This document shows positions 7,978-15,770 of a DNA stretch of 64,000 bases, piece by piece. The stretch's first letter is position 1. Every line of letters begins with the position of its first letter. Source of the stretch: Pseudocoprococcus catus (lineage in GTDB: Bacteria; Bacillota; Clostridia; Lachnospirales; Lachnospiraceae); assembly GCF_902381825.1 (NCBI RefSeq), contig NZ_LR698973.1, positions 1,633,358 to 1,697,357 of the forward strand, read 5' to 3'. Position numbers and translations under genes: made by a program. Under the pieces are notes generated by a model, which saw only the letters and a list, made by a program, of their open reading frames with translations, did not search any database and was not told the DNA's origin.

Positions 7978-9365
7978 TGGCAGATAAGAAGAACAGAGTA
8001 CCTGTACGTGAACAGGCACCGGAAGTACGTGCGAAGAATTTTGAAGAAGTATGTCTTGGCTACAACAAGGAAGAGGCAATGGAAGAAGCTTCCAGATGTC
8101 TGAACTGTAAGAATGCAAGATGTATCACAGGATGTCCTGTCAATATCAATATCCCTGCATTTATCGCAGAAGTAAAGGAAGGCAATTTTGAGAAAGCATC
8201 TCAGGTGATCGGCGAATCTTCAGCGCTGCCTGCAGTATGCGGCCGTGTATGCCCTCAGGAATCCCAGTGTGAAGGCAAGTGTATCCTCGGTATCAAGGGT
8301 GAGCCTGTCTCCATCGGTAAGCTTGAGCGTTTTACAGCAGATTGGGCAAGAGAGAACAATATTGAGCCTGTTCCTGCCAAGGAGAAGAAAGGCAAGAAGG
8401 TTGCTGTTATCGGTTCCGGTCCTGCAGGACTGACATGTGCCGGTGATTTGGCCAAGATGGGTTATGACGTGAAGATCTTTGAAGCCCTTCATGAAGCCGG
8501 CGGCGTGCTTGTTTATGGTATTCCTGAGTTCCGTCTGCCAAAGCAGACAGTTGTAGCTCATGAAGTAGAAAACGTGAAGAAACTGGGCGTTGAGATTGAG
8601 ACGAATGTGATCATCGGCAAATCCATTACCATTGATGAACTGATCAATGAAGAGGGTTATGATGCAGTCTTCATTGGTTCAGGGGCTGGTCTTCCGAAGT
8701 TCATGGGTATCCCTGGTGAGCAGGCGAACGGTGTTTTCTCTGCCAATGAGTTCCTGACACGAAACAACCTGATGAAAGCCTTCAGAGATGATTATGATAC
8801 ACCGATCCATCAGGGCAAGAAAGTTGCTGTTATCGGCGGCGGTAACGTTGCTATGGATGCAGCCAGAACAGCTCTTCGTCTCGGCGCAGAGACTTATATT
8901 GTCTACAGAAGAAGTGAGAAAGAGCTCCCTGCCCGTGTGGAAGAAGTGCATCATGCAAAGGAAGAGGGTATCCAGTTCCATCTGCTCCGCAATCCGAAGG
9001 AAATCCTTGTGGATGAGAATGGCTGGGTGAAGGGCCTTCGTGTCATCAAGATGGAACTTGGTGAACCGGATGAATCCGGCAGAAGAAGACCTGTAGAAGT
9101 GCCTGGTTCAGAGTATGATCTGGATGTAGATACAGTTATCATGGCTCTTGGTACATCACCAAATCCACTGATCTCTTCTACAACAAAGGGTCTGGATGTG
9201 AATAAATGGCAGTGTATCATCGCAGATGAGAACAACGGCGCAACAACCAAGGAAGGTGTTTATGCCGGCGGTGATGCTGTAACAGGTGCTGCAACGGTTA
9301 TCCTGGCTATGGGTGCCGGCAAGGCAGCAGCGAAAGGTATTGATGAATATCTCAGCAATAAATAA
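7977..9365 (+). CDS. nfnB: NADPH-dependent glutamate synthase-like subunit, NfnB-type
   Basis: The protein is 462 residues, the normal length for NfnB or GltD-like proteins. Residues 35-100 hold two cysteine clusters (CLNCKNARCITGCP and CGRVCPQESQCEGKC) for 4Fe-4S centres. An FAD Rossmann motif, VAVIGSGPAGLTCAGDLA, is near residue 142, and a second nucleotide motif, VAVIGGGNVAMDAAR, is near residue 283. The family annotation gltA/gltD is common, but the adjacent NfnA-type partner and absence of a glutamate synthase large subunit favour NfnAB. Confidence 0.88.
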   Translation: MADKKNRVPVREQAPEVRAKNFEEVCLGYNKEEAMEEASRCLNCKNARCITGCPVNINIPAFIAEVKEGNFEKASQVIGESSALPAVCGRVCPQESQCEGKCILGIKGEPVSIGKLERFTADWARENNIEPVPAKEKKGKKVAVIGSGPAGLTCAGDLAKMGYDVKIFEALHEAGGVLVYGIPEFRLPKQTVVAHEVENVKKLGVEIETNVIIGKSITIDELINEEGYDAVFIGSGAGLPKFMGIPGEQANGVFSANEFLTRNNLMKAFRDDYDTPIHQGKKVAVIGGGNVAMDAARTALRLGAETYIVYRRSEKELPARVEEVHHAKEEGIQFHLLRNPKEILVDENGWVKGLRVIKMELGEPDESGRRRPVEVPGSEYDLDVDTVIMALGTSPNPLISSTTKGLDVNKWQCIIADENNGATTKEGVYAGGDAVTGAATVILAMGAGKAAAKGIDEYLSNK

Positions 9366-9432
9366 TCATACGGTTTTGGACCATACAGGATTGTACTATT
9401 ATTAAAAATTTCTGGAATTTGGAAAAAAATGA

Positions 9433-9460
9433 TTGACATTTCATATTTCAGGGGTATAAT
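9433..9460 (+). promoter_or_regulatory. Sigma-A promoter for the P-II gene leader
   Basis: TTGACA (9433-9438) and TATAAT (9455-9460) are 16 bases apart. The expected start near 9467 is only about 14 bases before the leader hairpin and about 120 bases before the coding start. Confidence 0.75.
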
Positions 9461-9480
9461 AGAGACATATTTGAGAACAA

Positions 9481-9513
9481 CGGTGTTCCTTTTTAGAGGG
9501 ACACCGTTTTTTT
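9481..9513 (+). terminator. Leader terminator upstream of the P-II gene
   Basis: CGGTGT(T)CC pairs with GG(G)ACACCG around a T/A-rich loop, and seven or more T follow. It lies between the promoter at 9433 and the P-II gene, so some read-through is needed for expression. A second stem CACTTTA/TAAAGTG (about 9524-9542) follows. Confidence 0.75.
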
Positions 9514-9589
9514 ATTACCATCACACTTTAGCTGTGTAAAGTGCAGGCGCCAAATAGCTGCCTGATTGGATGAATGAGGAGGTTATGTG

Positions 9590-9928
9590 ATGAAGAAATT
9601 AGAGATTATTATCAAACCGGAAAAACTGGAAAGTTTGAAAAATATTCTGGATGACTGCGAAGCCAGCGGCCTGATGATCACAAACATTATGGGTTATGGT
9701 AATCAGAAAGGTTATACACGTATGTACAGAGGTACAACGTATAATGTCAACCTTCTGCCGAAGGTAAAAGTCGAAACTGTTGTTGCAGATGACGCAGCAG
9801 AGAAGATTGTGGACAGAGTTGTTAAAGAGATCAGCACCGGCAATTATGGTGATGGTAAGATTTTCATTTACAACATCGAAGATGTTGTTCGTATCCGTAC
9901 CGGTGAACGCGGTGCAGATGCGATTTAA
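9590..9928 (+). CDS. P-II family nitrogen regulatory protein
   Basis: The protein is 112 residues from the ATG at 9590, which has GAGGAGG 7 bases upstream. The T-loop YRGTTYNVNLLPKVKVE keeps the tyrosine that is modified in GlnB-type proteins, and the C-terminal GDGKIFIYNIEDVVRIRTGE is the nucleotide-binding part of the family. P-II trimers bind ATP, ADP and 2-oxoglutarate and control nitrogen enzymes or ammonium channels. No amtB or glnA is next to it, so the target is not visible. The NfnAB genes upstream and a leader terminator suggest separate regulation. Confidence 0.92.
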   Translation: MKKLEIIIKPEKLESLKNILDDCEASGLMITNIMGYGNQKGYTRMYRGTTYNVNLLPKVKVETVVADDAAEKIVDRVVKEISTGNYGDGKIFIYNIEDVVRIRTGERGADAI

Positions 9929-10023
9929 GCATACAGTCCTCAGACTGTATATTCAAATTGGCTTTAGCTTTGAGACATTTTGTATGTTTTGAGGTTATTG
10001 TAAATACATTCTATTTCCCTAAT

Positions 10024-10049
10024 AAGGCCTTATCGTAAGATAAGGCCTT
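10024..10049. terminator. Bidirectional terminator between the P-II gene and the sigma-54 activator
   Basis: AAGGCCTTATC and GATAAGGCCTT form a perfect 11-bp stem with a GTAA loop. It lies between the ends of two convergent genes. A second small stem CCCC/GGGG follows at about 10050-10064. Confidence 0.75.
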
Positions 10050-10064
10050 CCCCCGCTTTTGGGG

Positions 10065-11447
10065 TTAATCAATATGATATTTCTTAAGCTTACGGTAAAG
10101 TACCGTGCGATCAATGCCGAGAATTCTGGCTGCTTTTGCCTTATTGCCGTCCGTTTGGCGAAGAGTCTGGCGGATCAGATCGATTTCTGCGCTGCTGCGC
10201 TGTTCCTGAAGGGAAGAAACCGCGACGGCAGGCCGTGATAATGTATGGTCACCGGACAGCTTGTTCATCAGAAAATCACAGGAGGCAATGCCGATGGTAC
10301 TGTGAGGATTTAAAAAGCACAGGCGTTCAATGACATGTTCCAGTTCACGGACATTGCCCGGCCAGGTGTATTGCTGCATCAGAGCCAGTACTTCCTGTTC
10401 GGCGCCTTGGGTATAGCTGCCGTTTTCACGATTGAACTTCTGAACAAAAAAATTACAGAGATCAGGAATGTCATCGAGACGGTCACGGAGGGGCGGGATA
10501 GCCAGTTCAATGGTATTAATACGATAATAAAGATCGGCTCGGAAACGTCCGTCCTGGATCAGCTGCGTCAGGTTCTGGTTCGTGCTGCAGATGAGGCGGA
10601 CATCCACTTTGATGGGGGTGACACCGCCGATGCGTTCGATTTCCTTTTCCTGAAGCACACGTAAAAGCTTTGACTGCAGCGGAAACGGCATCTCACCGAT
10701 TTCATCTAACAGCAGTGTGCCGCCGTCAGCCAGTTCGAATTTGCCGATTTTGCCGCCCTTTTTGGCACCGGTAAAAGCACCGCCTTCGTAGCCGAAAAGC
10801 TCGGATTCAAGAAGATTCTTTGGAATAGCTGCACAGTTGATCTTGACAAAGTTGCTGGTGCTCCGGCTGCTGAGCTGATGCAGTGCGTTGGCGAATACTT
10901 CCTTTCCAACGCCGGTTTCTCCGGTCAGAAGAATGGATAATCCGGAATTGGCGAAGATGGCAATGGTGGACTTGATCTGTTGGATCGCCTGCGAAGTACC
11001 GATGATATAATCCAGAGGATTGGTCTGTTTGCGCAGCTGTTCAATTGTCTGCTGATACAGCTCATTCTGCTGCTGCATCTTTTCAACTTCTGAATAGAGA
11101 TTGTAGATCTCCCCAACTTCGTTAAATGTGGAGATGGCAACACCGCCAATGACTTCCCCATCTTCAATCAAAGGGATACGGTTGCAGACAAAACTGATAT
11201 CTTGGCCGGTTTTGTGATCATAAAGGGTCATTAAGGCACCTATATGTGCTTTTCCCGAGGCCATTACTTCCGGAAGTTTCGTGGTCGGGATCACACTTTT
11301 GATCGGTTTGCCGATGACGTCCTCTAACTGTACATTCAAAATCTCTGTGTAGGGTTTATTCATGTAGGCAATGCGGCAATGTTCATCTACAATGATAAAA
11401 TTGGAAAAGGCATTAAGGGCAGCTGTCCATAAAGGTGTAAAATTCAT
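10065..11447 (-). CDS. Sigma-54-dependent activator (PAS, AAA+, Fis-type HTH)
   Basis: The protein is 460 residues. Residues 1-120 are a PAS-type sensor domain, followed by a coiled linker. The AAA+ domain at about 145-380 has Walker A GETGVGKE and the sigma-54 contact loop GAFTGA. The C-terminus is a Fis-type helix-turn-helix (NKAKAARILGIDRTVLYRKLKKY). There is no receiver domain, so the signal is likely a small molecule or redox cue at the PAS. It is divergent from the thiolase, whose promoter is of the sigma-54 type with repeated dyads between the two genes. That makes the thiolase its likely target. AAGGAG precedes the ATG. Confidence 0.93.
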   Translation of the reverse strand: MNFTPLWTAALNAFSNFIIVDEHCRIAYMNKPYTEILNVQLEDVIGKPIKSVIPTTKLPEVMASGKAHIGALMTLYDHKTGQDISFVCNRIPLIEDGEVIGGVAISTFNEVGEIYNLYSEVEKMQQQNELYQQTIEQLRKQTNPLDYIIGTSQAIQQIKSTIAIFANSGLSILLTGETGVGKEVFANALHQLSSRSTSNFVKINCAAIPKNLLESELFGYEGGAFTGAKKGGKIGKFELADGGTLLLDEIGEMPFPLQSKLLRVLQEKEIERIGGVTPIKVDVRLICSTNQNLTQLIQDGRFRADLYYRINTIELAIPPLRDRLDDIPDLCNFFVQKFNRENGSYTQGAEQEVLALMQQYTWPGNVRELEHVIERLCFLNPHSTIGIASCDFLMNKLSGDHTLSRPAVAVSSLQEQRSSAEIDLIRQTLRQTDGNKAKAARILGIDRTVLYRKLKKYHID

Positions 11448-11493
11448 AATAAATCTCCTTAGTTTTCATTCAAAATGCAAAAGAAAGTTCATG

Positions 11494-11582
11494 AACATGT
11501 GACAGTTTTACTGCTTTTATGATACATCAGATGTGACAGAAACGCAACACATGTGTGACAATTTAGCAACACATGTGTGCGC
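11494..11582. promoter_or_regulatory. Four activator-like binding sites upstream of the sigma-54 promoter
   Basis: Four related dyads occur with a TGTGACA-like right half at 11498, 11532, 11554 and 11576 (the last is TGTGCGC). Sites 3 and 4 contain the perfect palindrome ACACATGTGT at 11547-11556 and 11569-11578. The spacings are 34, 22 and 22 bases, about whole helical turns. They are 115-200 bases upstream of the -24/-12 element, the usual position for enhancer sites of sigma-54 activators. Confidence 0.7.
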
Positions 11583-11696
11583 ATCAGGCAGGCCGTACGG
11601 TTTCGTACGGGAATATTCAGATGGAAAAAGGCTCAAAAGGGGCAAAATTACGCCAAAAAGGCCTGAAATCAGGCGGATTCGTCTTTGAATATGAGT

Positions 11697-11712
11697 TGGC
11701 ACGGGACTTGCT
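11697..11712 (+). promoter_or_regulatory. Sigma-54 (-24/-12) promoter of the thiolase gene
   Basis: TGGCAC (11697-11702), five bases, then TTGCT (11708-11712) matches the sigma-54 consensus TGGCAC-N5-TTGCW at every position. The start would be near 11723, about 50 bases before the thiolase ATG. Confidence 0.85.
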
Positions 11713-11772
11713 ATTTATATAGGCAGAAACAAAAAACAAAAACTTTATGGTGTGAGAAAGGAAAAAGGAATT

Positions 11773-12957
11773 ATGAAAAAAGCAGTTATTGTCAGCGCAT
11801 GCAGAACAGCGATCGGTGCATTTGGGGGTACTTTAAAGGATGTTCCTGCAGCAGAGCTTGGCGCACTTGTTGTAAAAGAAGCCGTTTCAAGAGCGGGCAT
11901 TAAGCCGGAACAGGTGGATGAAGTTATTTTTGGTAATGTATTGCAGGCCGGTCTCGGACAAAATGTTGCCCGTCAGGTAACTTTAAAGGCGGGACTTCCA
12001 ATCGAGACAACAGCTGTGACAATCAATATCGTGTGTGGTTCCGGTCTGAAGAGTGTGGCCATGGCAGCCAACCAGATCCTTGCAGGCGAATCTGAAATCG
12101 TTGTCTGCGGCGGTACAGAAAATATGAGTGCAGCGCCATATGCCATTCCAACGGCACGTTGGGGTGCAAGAATGAACAATAACAAGATGATTGATGTTAT
12201 GGTCAATGATGGACTGTGGGATGCTTTCAATCAGTATCATATGGGTATCACAGCTGAAAACGTTGCAGAGAAATATGGTATCACAAGAGAAATGCAGGAT
12301 GAATTTGCAGTGGCTTCCCAGAGCAAAGCAGAAGCAGCTGTTAAGGGTGGCAAGTTCAAAGAGGAAATTGTTCCTGTTGTGATTCACGGCAAGAAAGGTG
12401 ATACAGTCTTTGATACAGATGAATATCCTAAATTCGGCACAACACTTGAAAAAGTTGCCAAATTAAAACCGGCCTTCAAGAAAGATGGCGGTACAGTTAC
12501 AGCAGCGAATGCTTCCGGTATCAATGACAGCGCTGCAGCATTTGTTGTGATGAGCCAGGAAAAAGCAGAAGAACTTGGCCTGAAACCAATGGCAACTATC
12601 GTTTCCTATGCAACAGGCGGTGTCGATCCATCTATCATGGGTGTTGGTCCGGTGCCTGCTGTTAAGAAAGCTATGGCAAAAGCAGATCTTACCATCGATG
12701 ATATTGATCTGATCGAAGCAAATGAAGCATTTGCAGCCCAGTCTCTGGCAGTTGCTCAGGAACTGAAATTTGATATGAACAAAGTGAATGTCAATGGTGG
12801 TGCCATCGCCCTCGGACATCCGATCGGTGCATCCGGTGCCAGAATCCTTGTGACATTATTATACGAAATGCAGAAGAGAGAGGACGCAAAGAAAGGCCTT
12901 GCCACATTGTGTATTGGCGGCGGACAGGGTCAGGCGCTCATCGTTGAAAAAGCTTAA
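11773..12957 (+). CDS. thlA: Acetyl-CoA C-acetyltransferase (thiolase)
   Basis: The protein is 394 residues from the ATG at 11773 with an AAAGGAA site 9 bases upstream. An earlier in-frame ATG at 11752 has no site. Key thiolase motifs are present: the nucleophile cysteine in [10 protein letters not shown] near residue 88, NEAFA near residue 316, [14 protein letters not shown] near residue 345, and the C-terminal CIGGGQGQA cysteine. The enzyme condenses two acetyl-CoA to acetoacetyl-CoA, the first step of butyrate-type fermentation. It is monocistronic, with a strong terminator after it and a sigma-54 promoter before it. Confidence 0.94.
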   Translation: MKKAVIVSACRTAIGAFGGTLKDVPAAELGALVVKEAVSRAGIKPEQVDEVIFGNVLQAGLGQNVARQVTLKAGLPIETTAVTINIVCGSGLKSVAMAANQILAGESEIVVCGGTENMSAAPYAIPTARWGARMNNNKMIDVMVNDGLWDAFNQYHMGITAENVAEKYGITREMQDEFAVASQSKAEAAVKGGKFKEEIVPVVIHGKKGDTVFDTDEYPKFGTTLEKVAKLKPAFKKDGGTVTAANASGINDSAAAFVVMSQEKAEELGLKPMATIVSYATGGVDPSIMGVGPVPAVKKAMAKADLTIDDIDLIEANEAFAAQSLAVAQELKFDMNKVNVNGGAIALGHPIGASGARILVTLLYEMQKREDAKKGLATLCIGGGQGQALIVEKA

Positions 12958-12987
12958 TCCTATTTATTTAGTTTAACCCACTTCGCG

Positions 12988-13038
12988 AAAAATCCCCTGG
13001 TGGTCTGAAAGCAATTTCAGATCGTCCTGGGGATTTTT
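12988..13038. terminator. Terminator between thiolase and pepF
   Basis: AAAAATCCCC (12988-12997) pairs with GGGGATTTTT (13029-13038), with an inner stem TCTGAAA/TTTCAGA. It sits between convergent genes and can act on both. Confidence 0.85.
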
Positions 13039-13074
13039 CATATTTATAGTGCTTGAGCCTGCAAAACCGCGTAT

Positions 13075-14898
13075 TTAAAGACCGAGAGATGTGATGACAG
13101 CCTCTGTTTCATCCAGCACGGATGAGAAAACAGAGAGGGCGCTGGCAACAGGTGCCTTGGTGGTCATATCTACGCCGGCTTTTTTCAGGACGTTGATCGG
13201 ATAGTCGGAACCGCCGGCTTTTAAGAAATCAATATAATCTCTGACGGCTGGTGCACCGTCTGTCAGAATGCGGTGACTGAGGGCAATGGCTGCGGAAAAA
13301 CCAGTGGCATACTGATAGACATAGAAAGGCATATAAAAATGAGGAATTCTGGCCCATTCCAGTGAAATCTCGGGATCGTTCACCATATCAGGCCCGAAAT
13401 AGAGGGCGTTCAAATCACCATAAATCTGACACAGGGACTGGGCATTTAATGTTTCACCTGCTGCGGTCTTTTCATGGGTAATTTTTTCAAATTCCGCAAA
13501 CATGGTCTGGCGGAACAGCGTACCTTTGAACATATCAAGGTAATGATTCAAAAGCCAGAGCTTTTCGTGAGGATCACTGCATCTTTCAAGCAGATCATGC
13601 ATGAGCAGTGCTTCATTGCAGGTGGAGGCAATTTCAGCCACAAAAATGCTGTAGCTGGCATCCACATAGTGGTGAGTGTGATTGGCATACCATGAATGAA
13701 GAGAATGTCCCATCTCATGAGCCAGCGTAAAGACATTATCCAATGTGCCCTGGTAATTCATCAGGACAAAAGGATGGTGGGCATAATCACCGCCGGAATA
13801 AGCACCGGTGCGTTTGCCTTTGTTCTCATAGCGGTCGATCCAACCGCCGTGCATGCCTTCATTCAGCAGTTGAATGTAAGATTCACCAAGGGGTGCCAGT
13901 CCGCGGCTGACAATTTCCATGGCTTCATCAAAAGGAATGGATGCATGCTCACCGGATACAAGAGGCGTATAGACATCATACATATGCAGTTCCTCTACGC
14001 CAAGCATTTTGCGGCGAAGACGGACATAGCGGTACATTTCAGGAAGGGCATCATGAACCGCTTCGATCAGTTGGTCATAAACAGCTGTCGGAATATTGTT
14101 CTGAGACAGATGGGCTTCCATGGAGGAGGCATAATGTCTGGCTTTTGTATAGAACAGTTCTTTTTTCAGATTGGCAGCAAAAATGGCAGCCACGGTGTTT
14201 TTATACTGGTCAAAGGAACGGTAGTAGGATTGGAAAACTTTGCGGCGAAGATCTCTGTCAGAACTTTCAAGGAGAGGAACAAAACGTCCGTGGGAGATGC
14301 CGATTTCATTGCCCTGACGATCTGTGACACTTTCAAACCGGATATCCGCATTGTTGAACATATAAAAAATGGACTGCGGGGTGCTGTCCAGGTCCATAGT
14401 CAGGGACATGAGGGCCTCTTCCTCTTTTGAAAGCGTATGGGATTTCATACGCAGTGTGTTTTCAAGATAATGGGTAAAAGGTATCAGCTCAGAGTAGTTC
14501 TTTAAGGATTCCGGTATAAAATCTTCCGACAGGGAAAGCAGTTCAGGGTCCTCGAAAGCGGTTGTCTCATAAAAATGGTTGCCTGTAAAATCAACCTGAC
14601 CGCGAAGATCCTGATAATGAGGATTGGATGTGTCCTCATCGGAACGGTGTCCTGCATAGCAGTAGAGACTGTCAAGTTCCACCAGTACTTTCTCCTTTTC
14701 CGTCAGATAAGTGCAGAGCGTTTCAGCCGAATCACCAAGATGATCTTTGAAGGCAGCCAGTGCGTCGATATGTGTCCGGCATGCTTCAAGTGCAGATGTA
14801 AATGCGTCATCGTTGGCAAAAATATCTTCTATATGCCATTTATCCTTGGCAGGGACTTCCTCACGCAAAGGAAGAGTGTGTGTTGTCTGTTCAGCCAT
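13075..14898 (-). CDS. pepF: Oligoendopeptidase F (M3 metallopeptidase)
   Basis: The protein is 607 residues from the ATG at 14898, which has GGAGG 7 bases upstream. An ATG 30 bases earlier lacks a site. The zinc motif LAHEMGHSLH (about residue 377) and the following SIFVAEIAS glutamate are the catalytic core of the M3 family. There is no signal peptide, which fits a cytoplasmic enzyme that cleaves peptides of about 7-17 residues. It is single and convergent with the thiolase. A peptide importer lies about 5 kb away but in a separate unit. Confidence 0.94.
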   Translation of the reverse strand: MAEQTTHTLPLREEVPAKDKWHIEDIFANDDAFTSALEACRTHIDALAAFKDHLGDSAETLCTYLTEKEKVLVELDSLYCYAGHRSDEDTSNPHYQDLRGQVDFTGNHFYETTAFEDPELLSLSEDFIPESLKNYSELIPFTHYLENTLRMKSHTLSKEEEALMSLTMDLDSTPQSIFYMFNNADIRFESVTDRQGNEIGISHGRFVPLLESSDRDLRRKVFQSYYRSFDQYKNTVAAIFAANLKKELFYTKARHYASSMEAHLSQNNIPTAVYDQLIEAVHDALPEMYRYVRLRRKMLGVEELHMYDVYTPLVSGEHASIPFDEAMEIVSRGLAPLGESYIQLLNEGMHGGWIDRYENKGKRTGAYSGGDYAHHPFVLMNYQGTLDNVFTLAHEMGHSLHSWYANHTHHYVDASYSIFVAEIASTCNEALLMHDLLERCSDPHEKLWLLNHYLDMFKGTLFRQTMFAEFEKITHEKTAAGETLNAQSLCQIYGDLNALYFGPDMVNDPEISLEWARIPHFYMPFYVYQYATGFSAAIALSHRILTDGAPAVRDYIDFLKAGGSDYPINVLKKAGVDMTTKAPVASALSVFSSVLDETEAVITSLGL

Positions 14899-15055
14899 AA
14901 ATAAACCTCCGTAAAAAATTTTCTTCAATAAGTATTATAACTTTTATATTTTTTAAAAGCAATGCCATGAAAAGTTTATAAAATCTTCACTGAATTCAGA
15001 ATATATTTTTGTTATAATAAAAAGTAAGAGATATACCTGAACAGGAGGAGAAAAC

Positions 15056-15760
15056 ATGTCGGAATTTGTAGTCATGGAGAATGTGAAGAAGACTTACAAA
15101 ATGGGTGAAGTGATGATTCATGCCGTGGATGGCGTTGATATGGAGATACATAAAGGCGAATTTGCAGTGATCGTGGGACCGAGTGGTGCCGGTAAAACGA
15201 CGGTACTTAATATGCTGGGCGGTATGGACAGCGTGACATCAGGCAAGGTCATTGTAGACGGACGGGATATCAGCCGTTATAGCAGCAGACAGCTGACAAA
15301 GTACCGCCGGGACGACATTGGTTTTGTTTTCCAGTTTTATAATCTGATCCAGAATCTGAACGCTCTGGAGAATGTGGAACTGGCATTGCAGATCAGCAAG
15401 CATCCCCTGGATGCGAAAGAGGTTTTGAAGGATGTGGGTCTGGAAGACCGTATGTATAATTTTCCATCACAGCTCTCGGGGGGTGAACAGCAAAGGGTAG
15501 CGATCGCACGTGCTCTTGCCAAGAATCCGAAGCTGCTCTTATGTGATGAACCCACCGGTGCTTTGGATTATCAGACCGGTAAGGCAATTTTGAAATTGCT
15601 GCAGGATACCTGCCATAAGCATGGCATGACGGTGATCGTTATTACTCATAACCTGGCCATTGCGCCGATGGCGGACAGGGTGATCCAGATTAAGAACGGA
15701 AGGGTCAGTGAGATGACGGTGAATCCAGATCCGCGTCCGGTAGAGACCATTGAATGGTAG
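15056..15760 (+). CDS. ABC transporter ATP-binding protein (MacB/LolD-type)
   Basis: The protein is 234 residues. Walker A is GPSGAGKTT (about residue 41), the signature is [15 protein letters not shown] (about 141), and Walker B is [12 protein letters not shown]. The subgroup is that of MacB/LolD/FtsE partners of FtsX-type permeases. The permease gene follows and overlaps or abuts the end of this gene. A TATAAT at 15013-15018 may be the -10 box. The site AGGAGG is 8 bases before ATG. Confidence 0.92.
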   Translation: MSEFVVMENVKKTYKMGEVMIHAVDGVDMEIHKGEFAVIVGPSGAGKTTVLNMLGGMDSVTSGKVIVDGRDISRYSSRQLTKYRRDDIGFVFQFYNLIQNLNALENVELALQISKHPLDAKEVLKDVGLEDRMYNFPSQLSGGEQQRVAIARALAKNPKLLLCDEPTGALDYQTGKAILKLLQDTCHKHGMTVIVITHNLAIAPMADRVIQIKNGRVSEMTVNPDPRPVETIEW

Positions 15761-15770
15761 GAGAGCATCT

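Noticed and set aside
13696..14430. 244-codon plus-strand frame antisense to pepF
   Set aside because: The opposite strand encodes a clear M3 peptidase with its zinc motif. The antisense frame has no family features.
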